From Fictibacillus arsenicus (GTDB lineage Bacteria; Bacillota; Bacilli; Bacillales; Fictibacillaceae): a DNA stretch of 64,000 bases. Positions 33,446 to 42,398 of the stretch are shown piece by piece. Under the pieces are notes generated by a model. The model did no database searches, was not told where the DNA came from, and saw only the letters and a list, made by a program, of their open reading frames with translations. Location of the stretch: the NCBI RefSeq assembly GCF_001999465.1, contig NZ_MQMF01000002.1:868001-932000 (forward strand), written 5' to 3'. Both the position numbers and the translations under genes were made by a program. How positions within the stretch are numbered: the stretch's first letter is position 1; the number at the start of each line of letters is the position of its first letter.

Positions 33446-34452
33446 TTTAACAACTCCTTATTATTAACATGTAATCGTTCAAAGGAAGAACGATATTTCT
33501 CTATCTTTTCAACCAGCTTTTTTCTTAAATTCGACATCCAATCCGGATGATCAGCGGAATCTGAAATATCAACTGAACGAAGTAATTTGACAAACATCGT
33601 AAGATCATGAAGTCTATTAAACATCGGTAACTGCTCTACTAAATCAGAATCCAAGGTCGTTTCGCTTTCATATCCATTAACGAATTCAGCAAACAAAGGG
33701 TTCGTCATCTTTTGATCATCAAGATCTCTTAATGCAAAAGCGATATCAGCGGCATACCAATAATAGGCACAATCATCAAAATCGAGTATTCCTGCCACGT
33801 TATCTTCCCAGCACTGATTATCTAATTCAAAATCATAATGAATCAAACCGAAATTTTCTTGAGTAACCGGCAATGCTTCTGCCCAGTTAACGAGATAGGC
33901 AAGCTCTTTTTTCGCAGCAGTCTCATGCATCGGAAGAAAGTTTTCTGCACTGTTTAGATGATCCTTCCAGCTCAACCGGTTAAAATGAACAGATTTATCG
34001 CATTTTTTCATCGTATCGTGAAGCTTCCCGAGTGTTTTTCCCCATATAAAAAACTGATCCTGTTTAAGCTCATTTATCTCAAACTGCTTACCAGGAAGAG
34101 CTTTAAATACAGAAGCGTAATAAATTCCGTTCTCCGCTTCCACACGCTCTACCTTTTTTCCGTTCAACGATTTAACCGGTCTCACTGTACGCAACGATGT
34201 TCCATCTAAATAATCTAAGATTTCCATTTCTGCTTCAAGTAATGAAAGTACTCTCTCTGAAACCTCATTAAAACGCAAAAAATGAGTCTCTCCATCATTC
34301 TTAAAAACGAAAATAAAGTTCGCACTGTAACGAAAAGCATAAACACTTCTTTCATCATAATCCCAATGCTCAAGGATTTTCTCTGCTATAGAACTGCGCC
34401 ATTCACAGTCTACCGTGCTTGCCACTTTCAACATTGTACTAAGTTTCATCAT
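33442..34452 (-). CDS. Aminoglycoside phosphotransferase-family kinase
   Basis: A 336-residue kinase-like protein. The catalytic loop is FGLIHYDFELDNQCW and the metal-binding segment is GILDFDDCAYYWYAADIAFAL, as in homoserine kinase-type and APH-fold proteins (YcbJ/SrkA-like). It is translationally coupled to the cysteine hydrolase downstream through an ATGA overlap. Some relatives are stress kinases. The substrate is unknown. Confidence 0.8.
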   Translation of the reverse strand: MMKLSTMLKVASTVDCEWRSSIAEKILEHWDYDERSVYAFRYSANFIFVFKNDGETHFLRFNEVSERVLSLLEAEMEILDYLDGTSLRTVRPVKSLNGKKVERVEAENGIYYASVFKALPGKQFEINELKQDQFFIWGKTLGKLHDTMKKCDKSVHFNRLSWKDHLNSAENFLPMHETAAKKELAYLVNWAEALPVTQENFGLIHYDFELDNQCWEDNVAGILDFDDCAYYWYAADIAFALRDLDDQKMTNPLFAEFVNGYESETTLDSDLVEQLPMFNRLHDLTMFVKLLRSVDISDSADHPDWMSNLRKKLVEKIEKYRSSFERLHVNNKELLK

Positions 34453-34526
34453 TTGCTTATTGCACCTCTTGTATTAGATTTTTTTATCTAAAACCTTTCA
34501 ATAAGCCAGAGATCTCTGCAAAAGAA

Positions 34527-34559
34527 AAAGCCAAATGAGCAGGATGCCCGTTTGGCTTT
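34527..34559 (-). terminator. Terminator of the small ORF/DinB transcript
   Basis: AAAGCCAAA pairs with TTTGGCTTT around a 15-nt loop. On the minus strand it is followed by TTCTTTTGC. Confidence 0.7.
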
Positions 34560-34623
34560 AAAGTTTTTTTAATCAGAAAAGCCCCTGGAAGTCATACTAA
34601 ACCAGAGCACACCAATTAAATGT

Positions 34624-34686
34624 TTATTTTTTATAACCGTTGGGCGAGGACAAGATATGACTGTTCTTATTGAATTTCTTAATCAT
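34624..34686 (-). CDS. Possible 20-residue peptide with a strong ribosome site
   Basis: A 20-codon ORF (begins MIKKFNKNSH, ends SPNGYKK) whose ATG lies six bases after AAAGGGGTGAT, one of the best ribosome sites in the region. It lies 60 nt downstream of the DinB gene on the same strand and ahead of a terminator. The peptide is basic and has no signal sequence. It could be a regulatory or signalling peptide, or the site could be chance. Confidence 0.35.
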   Translation of the reverse strand: MIKKFNKNSHILSSPNGYKK

Positions 34687-34746
34687 TTTGTCATCACCCC
34701 TTTCATTTGATATTTCCAGTATAAACCATGTTTGATAAAATTCCTA

Positions 34747-35256
34747 TTATTTTTTTCTAGGTATCGTTAATGTTTTCCATTCATCCGACTTAAGCATTTT
34801 CGCAATATAAACAATCTGTCCGATGTGATACGAATAGTGATACATCTGGCGCTCGATTGCATCCATTACAGAGTGAGGCTCATTTCGGATATAGATTTTA
34901 CGAAGAAGATCTTCTTCTTTCAACCTGTCTAGTGTTCCAAAGAACACTTCCCATCCTTTGTTCCACACCACTTTCATTTCCTCGCGGTTAGAAATCGTGT
35001 TCTCAAATTCACCGTCACGGTTACGGTCAGGTTTTTCTCCGTCCGTGTCAAAAATGTCTGTCCATCTGGAGATCATATTTCCGCTCATGTGCTTAACGAT
35101 TACGGCAACACTGTTGGAATCTTCATTCGGGTACCAAAATAATTGTTCTTCCGGAAGATGCTCAAACGTCTTTTCCGCATAGTTTTTCGCATCCAGAAAA
35201 CGCGCTTTAACAGAACGCATATATTCAGAAGATACATCCGTTTTCGCAAGACTCAT
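34747..35256 (-). CDS. DUF1572/DinB-like protein
   Basis: A 169-residue helical-bundle protein of the DUF1572 branch of DinB-like proteins. The first His is in VAVIVKHMSGNMISRW and the paired His are in ERQMYHYSYHIGQIVYIAK, giving a plausible three-His metal site. I start at the ATG at 35256, nine bases after AAAGGAG; a TTG three codons earlier is less likely. Function unknown. Confidence 0.78.
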   Translation of the reverse strand: MSLAKTDVSSEYMRSVKARFLDAKNYAEKTFEHLPEEQLFWYPNEDSNSVAVIVKHMSGNMISRWTDIFDTDGEKPDRNRDGEFENTISNREEMKVVWNKGWEVFFGTLDRLKEEDLLRKIYIRNEPHSVMDAIERQMYHYSYHIGQIVYIAKMLKSDEWKTLTIPRKK

Positions 35257-35317
35257 ACTACACAACTCCTTTACAGGTAGAATCTCTTATTCTATTTCTG
35301 CTCTTTTCTTAAAAGTC

Positions 35318-35836
35318 CTATGAGACCGTATCAAAAGCTGGCGGATATACAATTTTTCCTTTAATCTGGTCTAAAGACCCTTCTTTTATCTCTAAGGCCA
35401 TGAAAACTTCATCAGGAACTGGAAATGGCGCTTCAATTTCTTTAGTTGATGCTGGTATAAATCCAAACTTCGGATAAAATTCTGGATGACCTAACACTAC
35501 CACATTCTCGAACCCTTGATCCTTCGCCCTCTTTAGCCCCTCCTCTACTAACAATGAACCTACACCTCTGTTCTGGTGTTCAGGAACGACGGCCATAGGA
35601 GCAAGTGCCAAAGTCGGGATTTCATCCTTCCCTGATTTAATGTGAACGATACTAAAAAGAATATGTCCGATCAGCTCCCCATCACTTTCAGCGACTAAGG
35701 AAAGCTCTGGCACGAACAAATCTGAATTCCTAATCGCATTTACTAATCTCGATTCATTGTCACCTTTAAAAGCCAAATCGTTTATTTGGGTGATCGCTTT
35801 TTGGTCTCCGTTTCTTTCTGTTCTGATTCGTATCAT
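35318..35836 (-). CDS. GNAT N-acetyltransferase (YhbS-like)
   Basis: A 172-residue acetyltransferase of the YhbS/predicted N-acetyltransferase group. The acetyl-CoA loop is VVPEHQNRGVGSLLVEEGLKRAKD. The segment VVVLGHPEFYPKFGFIPAS is diagnostic of this group, and the end matches its VYPPAFD tail. The ATG at 35836 follows AAAGGAGG; the upstream extension to 35878 is unlikely. Substrate unknown. Confidence 0.85.
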   Translation of the reverse strand: MIRIRTERNGDQKAITQINDLAFKGDNESRLVNAIRNSDLFVPELSLVAESDGELIGHILFSIVHIKSGKDEIPTLALAPMAVVPEHQNRGVGSLLVEEGLKRAKDQGFENVVVLGHPEFYPKFGFIPASTKEIEAPFPVPDEVFMALEIKEGSLDQIKGKIVYPPAFDTVS

Positions 35837-35904
35837 GACAATATAACCTCCTTTAGACAGAAAGAACTGCTCTCTCAAGTGAGACAGCAGTCCAGTTACT
35901 TCTA

Positions 35905-36444
35905 TTATTGTAGTTCGTTGATGAATTTTCCAGGAATTAATTTCAAATCTTCATGAATCGTGTTTAACTTCTCTTCAAAAGCTGTGAACAACTCGTCAGC
36001 TTCTGCCGCTTTCGCTTCGTCTTCTAAACCAGCAACTTTTGCTTCATATGACTTCTTCAGCTCTTCTAAAGCACCTTTAATCGTTGCTTGGTTATCTTCT
36101 GATAATTCAGTTGGAACTTTAACGGATGGAATTTCAGCTACAGCTTTTTCTCCAGCTGCTTTTGCATCTGCTTTAAGCTGGTCAAGCTCTTCTTTCGGAA
36201 GTGCTTCTTCGCCTTCTTTCGCTGCACCTGCCGCATATGCATTGAATGCTGCATGATACTCTCTAAGCTGCTGCATCAGTTCCCCTTCAAAGTTAAGAAG
36301 AGTGATTTTTTCTGTATTATCATTTTCCTTTTTCTCTGTAGCTGCCGCTGGTTTTGCTTCTTCTTTCGGCTTTTCTTCTTCCTTGCTGCAACCTACGCTA
36401 AGCGCAAGAACTGCAGCTGCTGTTACTGCTAAAAATTTTTTCAT
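35905..36444 (-). CDS. Acidic lipoprotein with helical domain
   Basis: A 179-residue predicted lipoprotein. Signal MKKFLAVTAAAVLALSVGC is followed by an unstructured Glu/Lys/Pro/Ala-rich linker (to about residue 45). The last ~130 residues are almost all helical, with repeated Ala/Glu/Lys segments (GALEELKKSYEAKVAGLEDEAKAAEADELF). It likely sits on the outer membrane face as a helical bundle. No family recognised. The 192-nt gap upstream holds only AT-rich sequence. Confidence 0.7.
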   Translation of the reverse strand: MKKFLAVTAAAVLALSVGCSKEEEKPKEEAKPAAATEKKENDNTEKITLLNFEGELMQQLREYHAAFNAYAAGAAKEGEEALPKEELDQLKADAKAAGEKAVAEIPSVKVPTELSEDNQATIKGALEELKKSYEAKVAGLEDEAKAAEADELFTAFEEKLNTIHEDLKLIPGKFINELQ

Positions 36445-36636
36445 TGAGAATGCCCCCTATATCTATATTTCTATTTTTTGGAACTTTCTCATTTTAATAC
36501 TTTTTCTTAATATTGTAAATTAAAATGTTTTCATTTTTTTAAAAAACTGCAAATTAATTCTTAAGCCTTAATATGATTGAATTATCGGATTATTTTAAAT
36601 AATCTTGAATCGTATATAAAAGTTTTATCACTATAA

Positions 36637-37122
36637 TTATCTATTCCTCTTCTTAATCTCCTTCTCATGATTCAACAGCCATTCTTTTCTCCAAAGCCCC
36701 CCTGCATACCCCGTTAAACTTCCATTGGAACCTATTATTCTATGACAAGGTATGACGATGCTTAACTTATTTTTACCGTTCGCGTTTCCAACCGCTCTGA
36801 TCGCTTTCTCATTTTGAAGAGAGGATGCGATGTTACGGTAAGATGCCGACTCTGCAAAGGGAACTTTAATAAGCTCATTCCAGACGCTTTGTTGAAATAA
36901 AGTTCCCTTTTGTTCATAAGGAAATGTAAATATTTTACGCTCCCCTTTAAAATATTCGTCGAGCTGATCATAGCAATCTCTTAAAATCTTTGGAACGTCA
37001 GGCTGATGTTCCATCGCTGAATCTCTGTCAACAAACATAATAGATTGTATACATTCTTCGCTGCCAATGATCTCAATAACTCCAATTGGAGATTGATAGT
37101 CTAGCTTGAATACCTTATTCAT
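36637..37122 (-). CDS. ogt: Methylated-DNA-protein cysteine methyltransferase
   Basis: A 161-residue O6-methylguanine-DNA methyltransferase. The acceptor is Cys126 in the invariant PCHRIIG motif. SYRNIASSLQNEKAIRAVGNANGKN provides the recognition helix and arginine finger, and TGYAGGLWRKEWLL ends the domain. It takes alkyl groups from O6-alkylguanine irreversibly. The ATG at 37122 follows GGAGG by seven bases and overlaps the alkA stop by eight bases, so it is the third gene of the adaA-alkA-ogt unit (equivalent in role to adaB). Confidence 0.93.
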   Translation of the reverse strand: MNKVFKLDYQSPIGVIEIIGSEECIQSIMFVDRDSAMEHQPDVPKILRDCYDQLDEYFKGERKIFTFPYEQKGTLFQQSVWNELIKVPFAESASYRNIASSLQNEKAIRAVGNANGKNKLSIVIPCHRIIGSNGSLTGYAGGLWRKEWLLNHEKEIKKRNR

Positions 37123-38023
37123 ACAAAGACCTCCAAAGATAAAACGTGGCATAAGCTTCCCAGCCCCTCCAGTTTTTCGCCAATTCTATGATTTCAACTT
37201 GTTTCGGTTTGATAGCCAGATTCAACTGTACTTTTAACGCATTATGAATGCCAACGTCAGCAACTGGAAAAGCAGTTGTCTCCAGCAGGCATTTCATCAT
37301 AACGTAGTCTGCTGTCCATGCTCCAACTCCTTTTAACGATAAAAGGGTTTCATGTTGTTTCTTTGGATCCCGGATATTCAGCAGCATCTCTTTCGATAAC
37401 CTACCTGATGCCATCTCTTTTGCAGCACCGATCACATACTCAGCTTTGCGGCTTGTAAATTGCAGTTTTCTTAAATCGTCTGCATGAAGATTTGCGATCT
37501 TTTCAGGTGTGGGATAAAGCCAATAAGATGTTTCCTCATAATCCCGTTTTTCTCCAAAGTGTTCAATAAAGCGTTTTTTAAGTGTGTAAGCAAACTTTAG
37601 ATTGATCTGCTGACCCATAATTGCCCACGTAATCGCTTCAAATAAATCTGGAATGCCGATCATGCGCAAGCCGTAATACTTAATAGCGAGCGGCTGTAAA
37701 ATATTATCCTGATTAGTCATCTGATAAAAATCGGAAAGATTTCGCTCAAGGTCAAACCATTCAGAAATATATTTGGCAGCTTGCTCCTTGATTACATTAG
37801 TTGGCTGTCCAAGACAAAACTTCACTATGAGACTATTATCCTCACTACTAATCTTCATAAGGACCTCTTCGTCATTTATTCTAACCAGCTTCATAAGATG
37901 CTTGTCCTGAATTTGGTGTAGCAGTTCAAGATCTGACCTCCCTAGAAAAACAAGGCATTCGTTAAAGCTAAACTCCTCTGGAAGCAGTAATTTTAAAAAG
38001 CTGCCATGATCACTCCATTGCAT
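37115..38023 (-). CDS. alkA: DNA-3-methyladenine glycosylase (AlkA type)
   Basis: A 302-residue HhH-GPD glycosylase. Residues ~1-95 resemble the AlkA N-terminal domain. The helix-hairpin-helix is LLSLKGVGAWTADYVMMKCL and the catalytic Asp is in FPVADVGIHNAL. It excises N-alkylated purines. The start at 38023 lies seven bases after AAGGAG and one base past the adaA stop. The longer frame to 38131 reads into adaA and is rejected. Middle gene of a coupled alkylation-response operon. Confidence 0.9.
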   Translation of the reverse strand: MQWSDHGSFLKLLLPEEFSFNECLVFLGRSDLELLHQIQDKHLMKLVRINDEEVLMKISSEDNSLIVKFCLGQPTNVIKEQAAKYISEWFDLERNLSDFYQMTNQDNILQPLAIKYYGLRMIGIPDLFEAITWAIMGQQINLKFAYTLKKRFIEHFGEKRDYEETSYWLYPTPEKIANLHADDLRKLQFTSRKAEYVIGAAKEMASGRLSKEMLLNIRDPKKQHETLLSLKGVGAWTADYVMMKCLLETTAFPVADVGIHNALKVQLNLAIKPKQVEIIELAKNWRGWEAYATFYLWRSLYE

Positions 38024-38024
38024 T

Positions 38025-38594
38025 CTATGACTCCTTGATCCTGAAAGATTTTCGGTAGTAGCTTGGCGAACAATTTTCCACTCTGCGAAAAGCTTTGTAA
38101 AAATTAGAGGGACTCCGAAATCCGGCCTCATAACAGATTTCTAAGTTTGTTCTATATGAGTTCTTTAAGAGAAAAGCTGCTTTATGGATACGGATCTTCT
38201 CTAAATATTCACGCGGTGTTTCTTTCATCTCTTCTTTAAAAAGCCGCTCCAAATAAAAAGGACTGACACCGATATGTTCAGCAATATCCTGCAGTACAAT
38301 CTTTTCATTAAGGTGGTTTACCATAAAGCCGGCAGCTTTTCTTACGAGATCAATCTGCGGACAGTGTTCAATTTCCGGCTGGCATCTCTTGCAAGCTCTA
38401 TAACCTGCCTCTATGCATTCAGATATAGTCTCATAAAACGTTACATTTACTTTTTTCGGTTTGCGTGACCGGCAAGATGGCCGGCAAAATATCTTGGTTG
38501 ATTTAACAGCAGTATAGAACAATCCATCATAAGACCTATCACATTCCATGATCTTATTCCACTTTTCATCAAAAGACATTTTTACATGCTTCAA
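38025..38594 (-). CDS. adaA: AdaA: methylphosphotriester sensor and transcription activator
   Basis: A 189-residue protein with the Ada zinc domain (Cys37, Cys41, Cys68 and Cys71 in FCRPSC and ACKRC) followed by an AraC-type DNA-binding domain (QDIAEHIGVSPFYLERLFKEEMKETP, then LEICYEAGFRSPSNFYKAFRR). Methyl transfer from DNA phosphotriesters to the first Cys turns the protein into an activator of the adaptive response. The TTG start at 38594 has GGAGGG about eight bases upstream; ATG at 38579 is an alternative. First gene of the operon; MITE copy 3 ends about 105 bp upstream. Confidence 0.93.
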   Translation of the reverse strand: MKHVKMSFDEKWNKIMECDRSYDGLFYTAVKSTKIFCRPSCRSRKPKKVNVTFYETISECIEAGYRACKRCQPEIEHCPQIDLVRKAAGFMVNHLNEKIVLQDIAEHIGVSPFYLERLFKEEMKETPREYLEKIRIHKAAFLLKNSYRTNLEICYEAGFRSPSNFYKAFRRVENCSPSYYRKSFRIKES

Positions 38595-38698
38595 ACCTTA
38601 TCCCTCCACCCCTGCCGCTTTTCTTTAATTTTATCAATATCAAAACGGAAAATCGTCCTCAATCTTGCTGTTATGGTCGGATTATTTTCAAAATAAAA

Positions 38699-38852
38699 GT
38701 CTGTTTTCGTAAACGTTTTTGTTATTGAAAGTGGTTGATTTCCGTTCCAGGTGCTCGCTTTCCGCGGGGCAGGAGTCTTACACCTTGCACTCCAATCAAC
38801 TGTCACAGAAGAAAAAATGATGTTTGAAGCAACAATCATTTAGAAAAGAGCC
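38699..38852 (+). repeat. MITE-like dispersed repeat, copy 3 (154 bp, internally deleted)
   Basis: Same left half as copy 1 (GTGGTTGATTTCCGTTCCAG then GCTCGCTTTCCGCGGGGC), but jumping directly to AGGAGTCTTACACCTTGCAC and the conserved right end (CTCCAATCAACTG ... TAGAAAAGAGCC). It is a deletion derivative. It occupies most of the 302-nt gap between adaA and the MFS gene, which also contains the MFS terminator. Confidence 0.75.
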
Positions 38853-38859
38853 ATATAAA

Positions 38860-38886
38860 AAGAGAGTGGTACAAAGCCGCCCTCTT
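38860..38886 (-). terminator. Terminator of the MFS gene
   Basis: On the minus strand AAGAGGGCGG pairs with CCACTCTCTT (one mismatch, one G-T) and is followed by TTTTTATATGG. It begins 11 nt after the stop codon. Confidence 0.65.
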
Positions 38887-38896
38887 AAATGAATTA

Positions 38897-40114
38897 TTAT
38901 TTAGTTACAGCAATAGGTCCTCTTTTATTACGGTTCCCCTTAGCCATATATTGTAGAAGAATGACAGATGCGATAATGAACGACGTGATTCCAAAACCGA
39001 TCACCATGTTGAAGAAGCCAATCGTATCCAGGAACAACCCTGTTAAAAGCATCAATGCCTGGAAGATAATATTATCGACCATCCCTTTGATGGAGAAGAA
39101 CCTTCCATGATACTCAGATGGTACATCCGTTTGAAAAATCGTTGTAACAACCGGAAAAAGTGTTCCAGCAGCGAGACCAAACAGTCCGAATGACAGAACC
39201 GACATGACCGGATGATCTGCTAAGTACAAAGATATATGTGCGGTTGCGATGATAAAGGTAATCGCGAACATATATGAAAGCTTTGGATTATCACGGAAGA
39301 ACTTCTTAGACAAAAACGTTCCGATGAATACACAAACTCCTTCTGTCGTATAAAGAATTCCTTTTATCCCTGGATTATCCTGAAAGTCACTGATTTCAAT
39401 AACCATCAGATTAAATCCTGATAAAAATAAATAAGCAGGAAGCAATAAAAAGATTCCATAAACCACTTTCGGCTGCTTCTTCACGATCGGGTAAAGCTCA
39501 GCAAGCGTTCTGAAGAAGTTTTCCTTACGGCCGGTCCTATCTGTTTCTTTCGGCTTTTCTTCTACATTCAAAAAGAACGTTGAAATCAAAAGGATAACAT
39601 AAGAAACTAGCGTTACCGTGTATACAGCAAATAGCGACATTCCAACGAGCATAACACCGCCGAGCGCTGTTCCCACGATCCGAGATGCCGTAAAAATATT
39701 CATGTTTACGCCATTTGCATCTAATAATTCCTCTTTTTTCACGATTAAAGGAAGCATTGTCTGCATCGCAGGCTGTGAAAAAGTGCCTGATATCCCAATT
39801 ACGAGCGTATAGACAACCATCCACCAAACATTGTTATAAGCGATCGCTAGATACATAAAAAAGATAGCAGCGCATCTCGCAAACCCAGCATAAATAAGGA
39901 TTTTCCTCTTATTGCTGCGGTCTATAATCCTGCCCGCCATCGGTGCAAGAAAGATTCCTACAAGAAATCCCGCTAAAATAATGAGAGCTTGCAAGAACGA
40001 TGACTCTACATTCTTTTGCAAAAATTCAAGATTGCCGATAATTCCTACCCACAATCCAGTACTTGATACTGCCAGACCAAACATCAAGATTAAAAAATTC
40101 CGGTTTCTCCACAT
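38897..40114 (-). CDS. Major facilitator superfamily transporter
   Basis: A 405-residue, 12-helix MFS protein of the enterobactin-exporter/multidrug-like group: APMAGRIIDRSNKRKILIYAGFARC in loop 2-3 and SQPAMQTMLPLIVKKEELLDANGVN after helix 4 are typical. The central loop is charged (NVEEKPKETDRTGRKEN). AGAGGGGTAAG precedes the ATG. It diverges from topB. Substrate unknown. Confidence 0.85.
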   Translation of the reverse strand: MWRNRNFLILMFGLAVSSTGLWVGIIGNLEFLQKNVESSFLQALIILAGFLVGIFLAPMAGRIIDRSNKRKILIYAGFARCAAIFFMYLAIAYNNVWWMVVYTLVIGISGTFSQPAMQTMLPLIVKKEELLDANGVNMNIFTASRIVGTALGGVMLVGMSLFAVYTVTLVSYVILLISTFFLNVEEKPKETDRTGRKENFFRTLAELYPIVKKQPKVVYGIFLLLPAYLFLSGFNLMVIEISDFQDNPGIKGILYTTEGVCVFIGTFLSKKFFRDNPKLSYMFAITFIIATAHISLYLADHPVMSVLSFGLFGLAAGTLFPVVTTIFQTDVPSEYHGRFFSIKGMVDNIIFQALMLLTGLFLDTIGFFNMVIGFGITSFIIASVILLQYMAKGNRNKRGPIAVTK

Positions 40115-40304
40115 GATTACTTACCCCTCTCAGCCCCACCGAAACAGTTATGCAATACCTCTTTTAAAAGTACTCAACAAAGTTAAGTATTATTGTTTTA
40201 GTATACCAGTATTTTCAAAAATCAGCGTTAAAATTCTACTCATTTCTTTCCTCTTTTTATCCTCTGTTATAATGACTAAAGTAGAAGTTGGAAAGGGGTA
40301 CGTT

Positions 40305-42398
40305 ATGAAACAACTGATTCTTGCTGAAAAGCCGAGCGTGGCGCGTGATCTTGCCCGCGTGCTTGGCTGCAAGCAACAAAGTAAAAGCTATATTGAAGGA
40401 CCAAAACACATTGTAACGTGGGCACTCGGACACCTTGTAGAACTAAAGATGCCAGAGGACTATGACAAACAGTATAAGCAATGGCGATTAGAGGATCTGC
40501 CGATCATACCGAAGCATATGGGATTGAAGATCATCCGTCAGGTTAGTCACCAGTTCCGGGCGATTGAACAGCTTGCCAAAAGAAAAGATTTAAGTGAGCT
40601 TGTTATTGCAACTGATGCAGGGCGTGAAGGTGAACTTGTCGCCCGCTGGATCATGGAAAAAGTAAGATGGCAAAAGCCCGTGAAGCGTCTTTGGATATCA
40701 TCACAGACAGATAAAGCCATTCGTGATGGATTTAACCAATTAAAGCCGGGAAAACAATATGACAATCTGTATCAATCTGCTGTTTGCCGCTCTGAAGCAG
40801 ACTGGCTGATCGGGCTTAACGTGACACGTGCACTCACTACCAAATACAATGATCCTCTTTCAGCAGGACGTGTTCAGACACCTACTCTTGCGATGATTTT
40901 AGAGAGAGAGCAAGAAATCAACTCCTTTCAGCCGAAAGACTTTTGGACAATCGATGCGACAATCGGCTTATTGAATGCATCTTGGGAACGAAACGGAGAA
41001 AAACGTCTATTTGACGAGAAAAAAGCAGCTGAAATCGCGAATAAAGTGAAGGAACAAACAGCAACTGTCGAGTCTCTTCAAAAGAAAGAAAAAACAGAAG
41101 CTCACCCGATGCCTTATGACCTGACAGAGCTGCAGCGAGACGCGAACCGCCGATTTGGTTTCTCAGCAAAGAAGACGTCTTCTGTCCTGCAGAAACTATA
41201 TGAGCAATATAAACTGGTTACGTATCCAAGAACAGACTCGCGCTATTTAACCAAGGATATGGAAAACACGATGTACGACCGTCTTCAGGGAATGTCGGGT
41301 GGTTATCGTGAAGAAGTTCAGCCTCTTTTAAAACAAAAAGGGAATGTAGTTGCGAAGAAAGTCTTTAATGATGCAAAAGTTACCGAGCACCATGCTATTA
41401 TCCCGACAGATGAACCGCTTCATCTCGGTGACCTCGATAATGACGAGCGTAAATTATATGATCTGATCGCGCGCCGATTCCTTGCCCTCTTTTATCCGGC
41501 TTATAAGTCAGAAACGTTAACGGCTACATTAAAAGTTGCGGGTGAATCATTTATCGCTAGAGAAACTTTAGTACTTGATGCAGGCTTTAAAGTTTTATCA
41601 GGAAAAGAAGAAGAATCTCCTAGAGCTCTAGCTAGTTTAAAAGAAGGTCAAACACTATCAGTAAAAGACATTAATCTGGAGAAAAAGCTAACTGAACCTC
41701 CAGCACGCTTTACGGAAGCTGACCTTTTGTCAAGAATGGAAAAATACAGCCTAGGAACACCAGCAACACGCGCTGATATTATTGAACGACTGCTTGGTTC
41801 AGAAGTTTTAGATCGTAAAAACAACAAGCTGCATCCTACTCCTAAAGGAAAACAGCTCATCGAACTTGTGAATGATGAGTTAAAATCACCCGAGCTTACA
41901 GCTAAGTGGGAGCTGGAACTTGAAGCGATCGCACGCGGTAAAGGCAACCCGAAAGAGTTTTTAGAGAATATTCGCAAGCAGACGAAGCAGCTCGTGATGG
42001 AAATCAAAACGAGCTCACAAGAATACCGTGCTCATAACTTAACAGGCTCAAAATGCCCTGAATGCGGCAAGCTTCTTAAAGAAGGACGTGACGGCAAAGT
42101 GCTCGTTTGTTCTGACCGTGAATGTTCATACCGCCGCCGTAAAGATCCGAAGCTGTCTAACCGGCGCTGTCCACAGTGCAAGAAAAAGATGGAGCTGCAT
42201 AACGGAAAAGCAGGCACGTACTTCCAGTGCAAACCATGTAATGTCGTTGAAAAAGCAGATGAAATGAAAAAGAAAGTATCCAAACGCGAAGAACGGCAGC
42301 TCATGAAAAAATACAGTGCGAACAACAAAAAAGAAGACGAAGGTTTTGGCAACAGTTTAGCTGATGCTTTAAAAGCTGCTATGAAGGATAAAAACTAA
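40305..42398 (+). CDS. topB: DNA topoisomerase III
   Basis: A 697-residue type IA topoisomerase. The N-terminal TOPRIM domain has MKQLILAEKPSVARDLARVLG and IATDAGREGELVARW. The active-site Tyr307 is in VTYPRTDSRYLT. C-terminal zinc ribbons follow: CPECG...CSDREC and CPQCK...CKPC. The ATG at 40305 follows GAAAGGGG. The frame stays open 393 nt further upstream, but that is antisense to the MFS gene and not credible. A TATAAT lies at 40268-40273. MITE copy 4 starts at the base after the stop codon, and the terminator lies beyond it. Confidence 0.95.
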   Translation: MKQLILAEKPSVARDLARVLGCKQQSKSYIEGPKHIVTWALGHLVELKMPEDYDKQYKQWRLEDLPIIPKHMGLKIIRQVSHQFRAIEQLAKRKDLSELVIATDAGREGELVARWIMEKVRWQKPVKRLWISSQTDKAIRDGFNQLKPGKQYDNLYQSAVCRSEADWLIGLNVTRALTTKYNDPLSAGRVQTPTLAMILEREQEINSFQPKDFWTIDATIGLLNASWERNGEKRLFDEKKAAEIANKVKEQTATVESLQKKEKTEAHPMPYDLTELQRDANRRFGFSAKKTSSVLQKLYEQYKLVTYPRTDSRYLTKDMENTMYDRLQGMSGGYREEVQPLLKQKGNVVAKKVFNDAKVTEHHAIIPTDEPLHLGDLDNDERKLYDLIARRFLALFYPAYKSETLTATLKVAGESFIARETLVLDAGFKVLSGKEEESPRALASLKEGQTLSVKDINLEKKLTEPPARFTEADLLSRMEKYSLGTPATRADIIERLLGSEVLDRKNNKLHPTPKGKQLIELVNDELKSPELTAKWELELEAIARGKGNPKEFLENIRKQTKQLVMEIKTSSQEYRAHNLTGSKCPECGKLLKEGRDGKVLVCSDRECSYRRRKDPKLSNRRCPQCKKKMELHNGKAGTYFQCKPCNVVEKADEMKKKVSKREERQLMKKYSANNKKEDEGFGNSLADALKAAMKDKN

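Noticed and set aside
38591-38839. 82-codon minus-strand ORF in MITE copy 3
   Set aside because: Repeat-derived; overlaps the adaA start and has no ribosome site.
39912-40304. 131-residue N-terminal extension of topoisomerase III
   Set aside because: It is antisense to the MFS gene and topoisomerase III begins at MKQLILAEKP with its own ribosome site.
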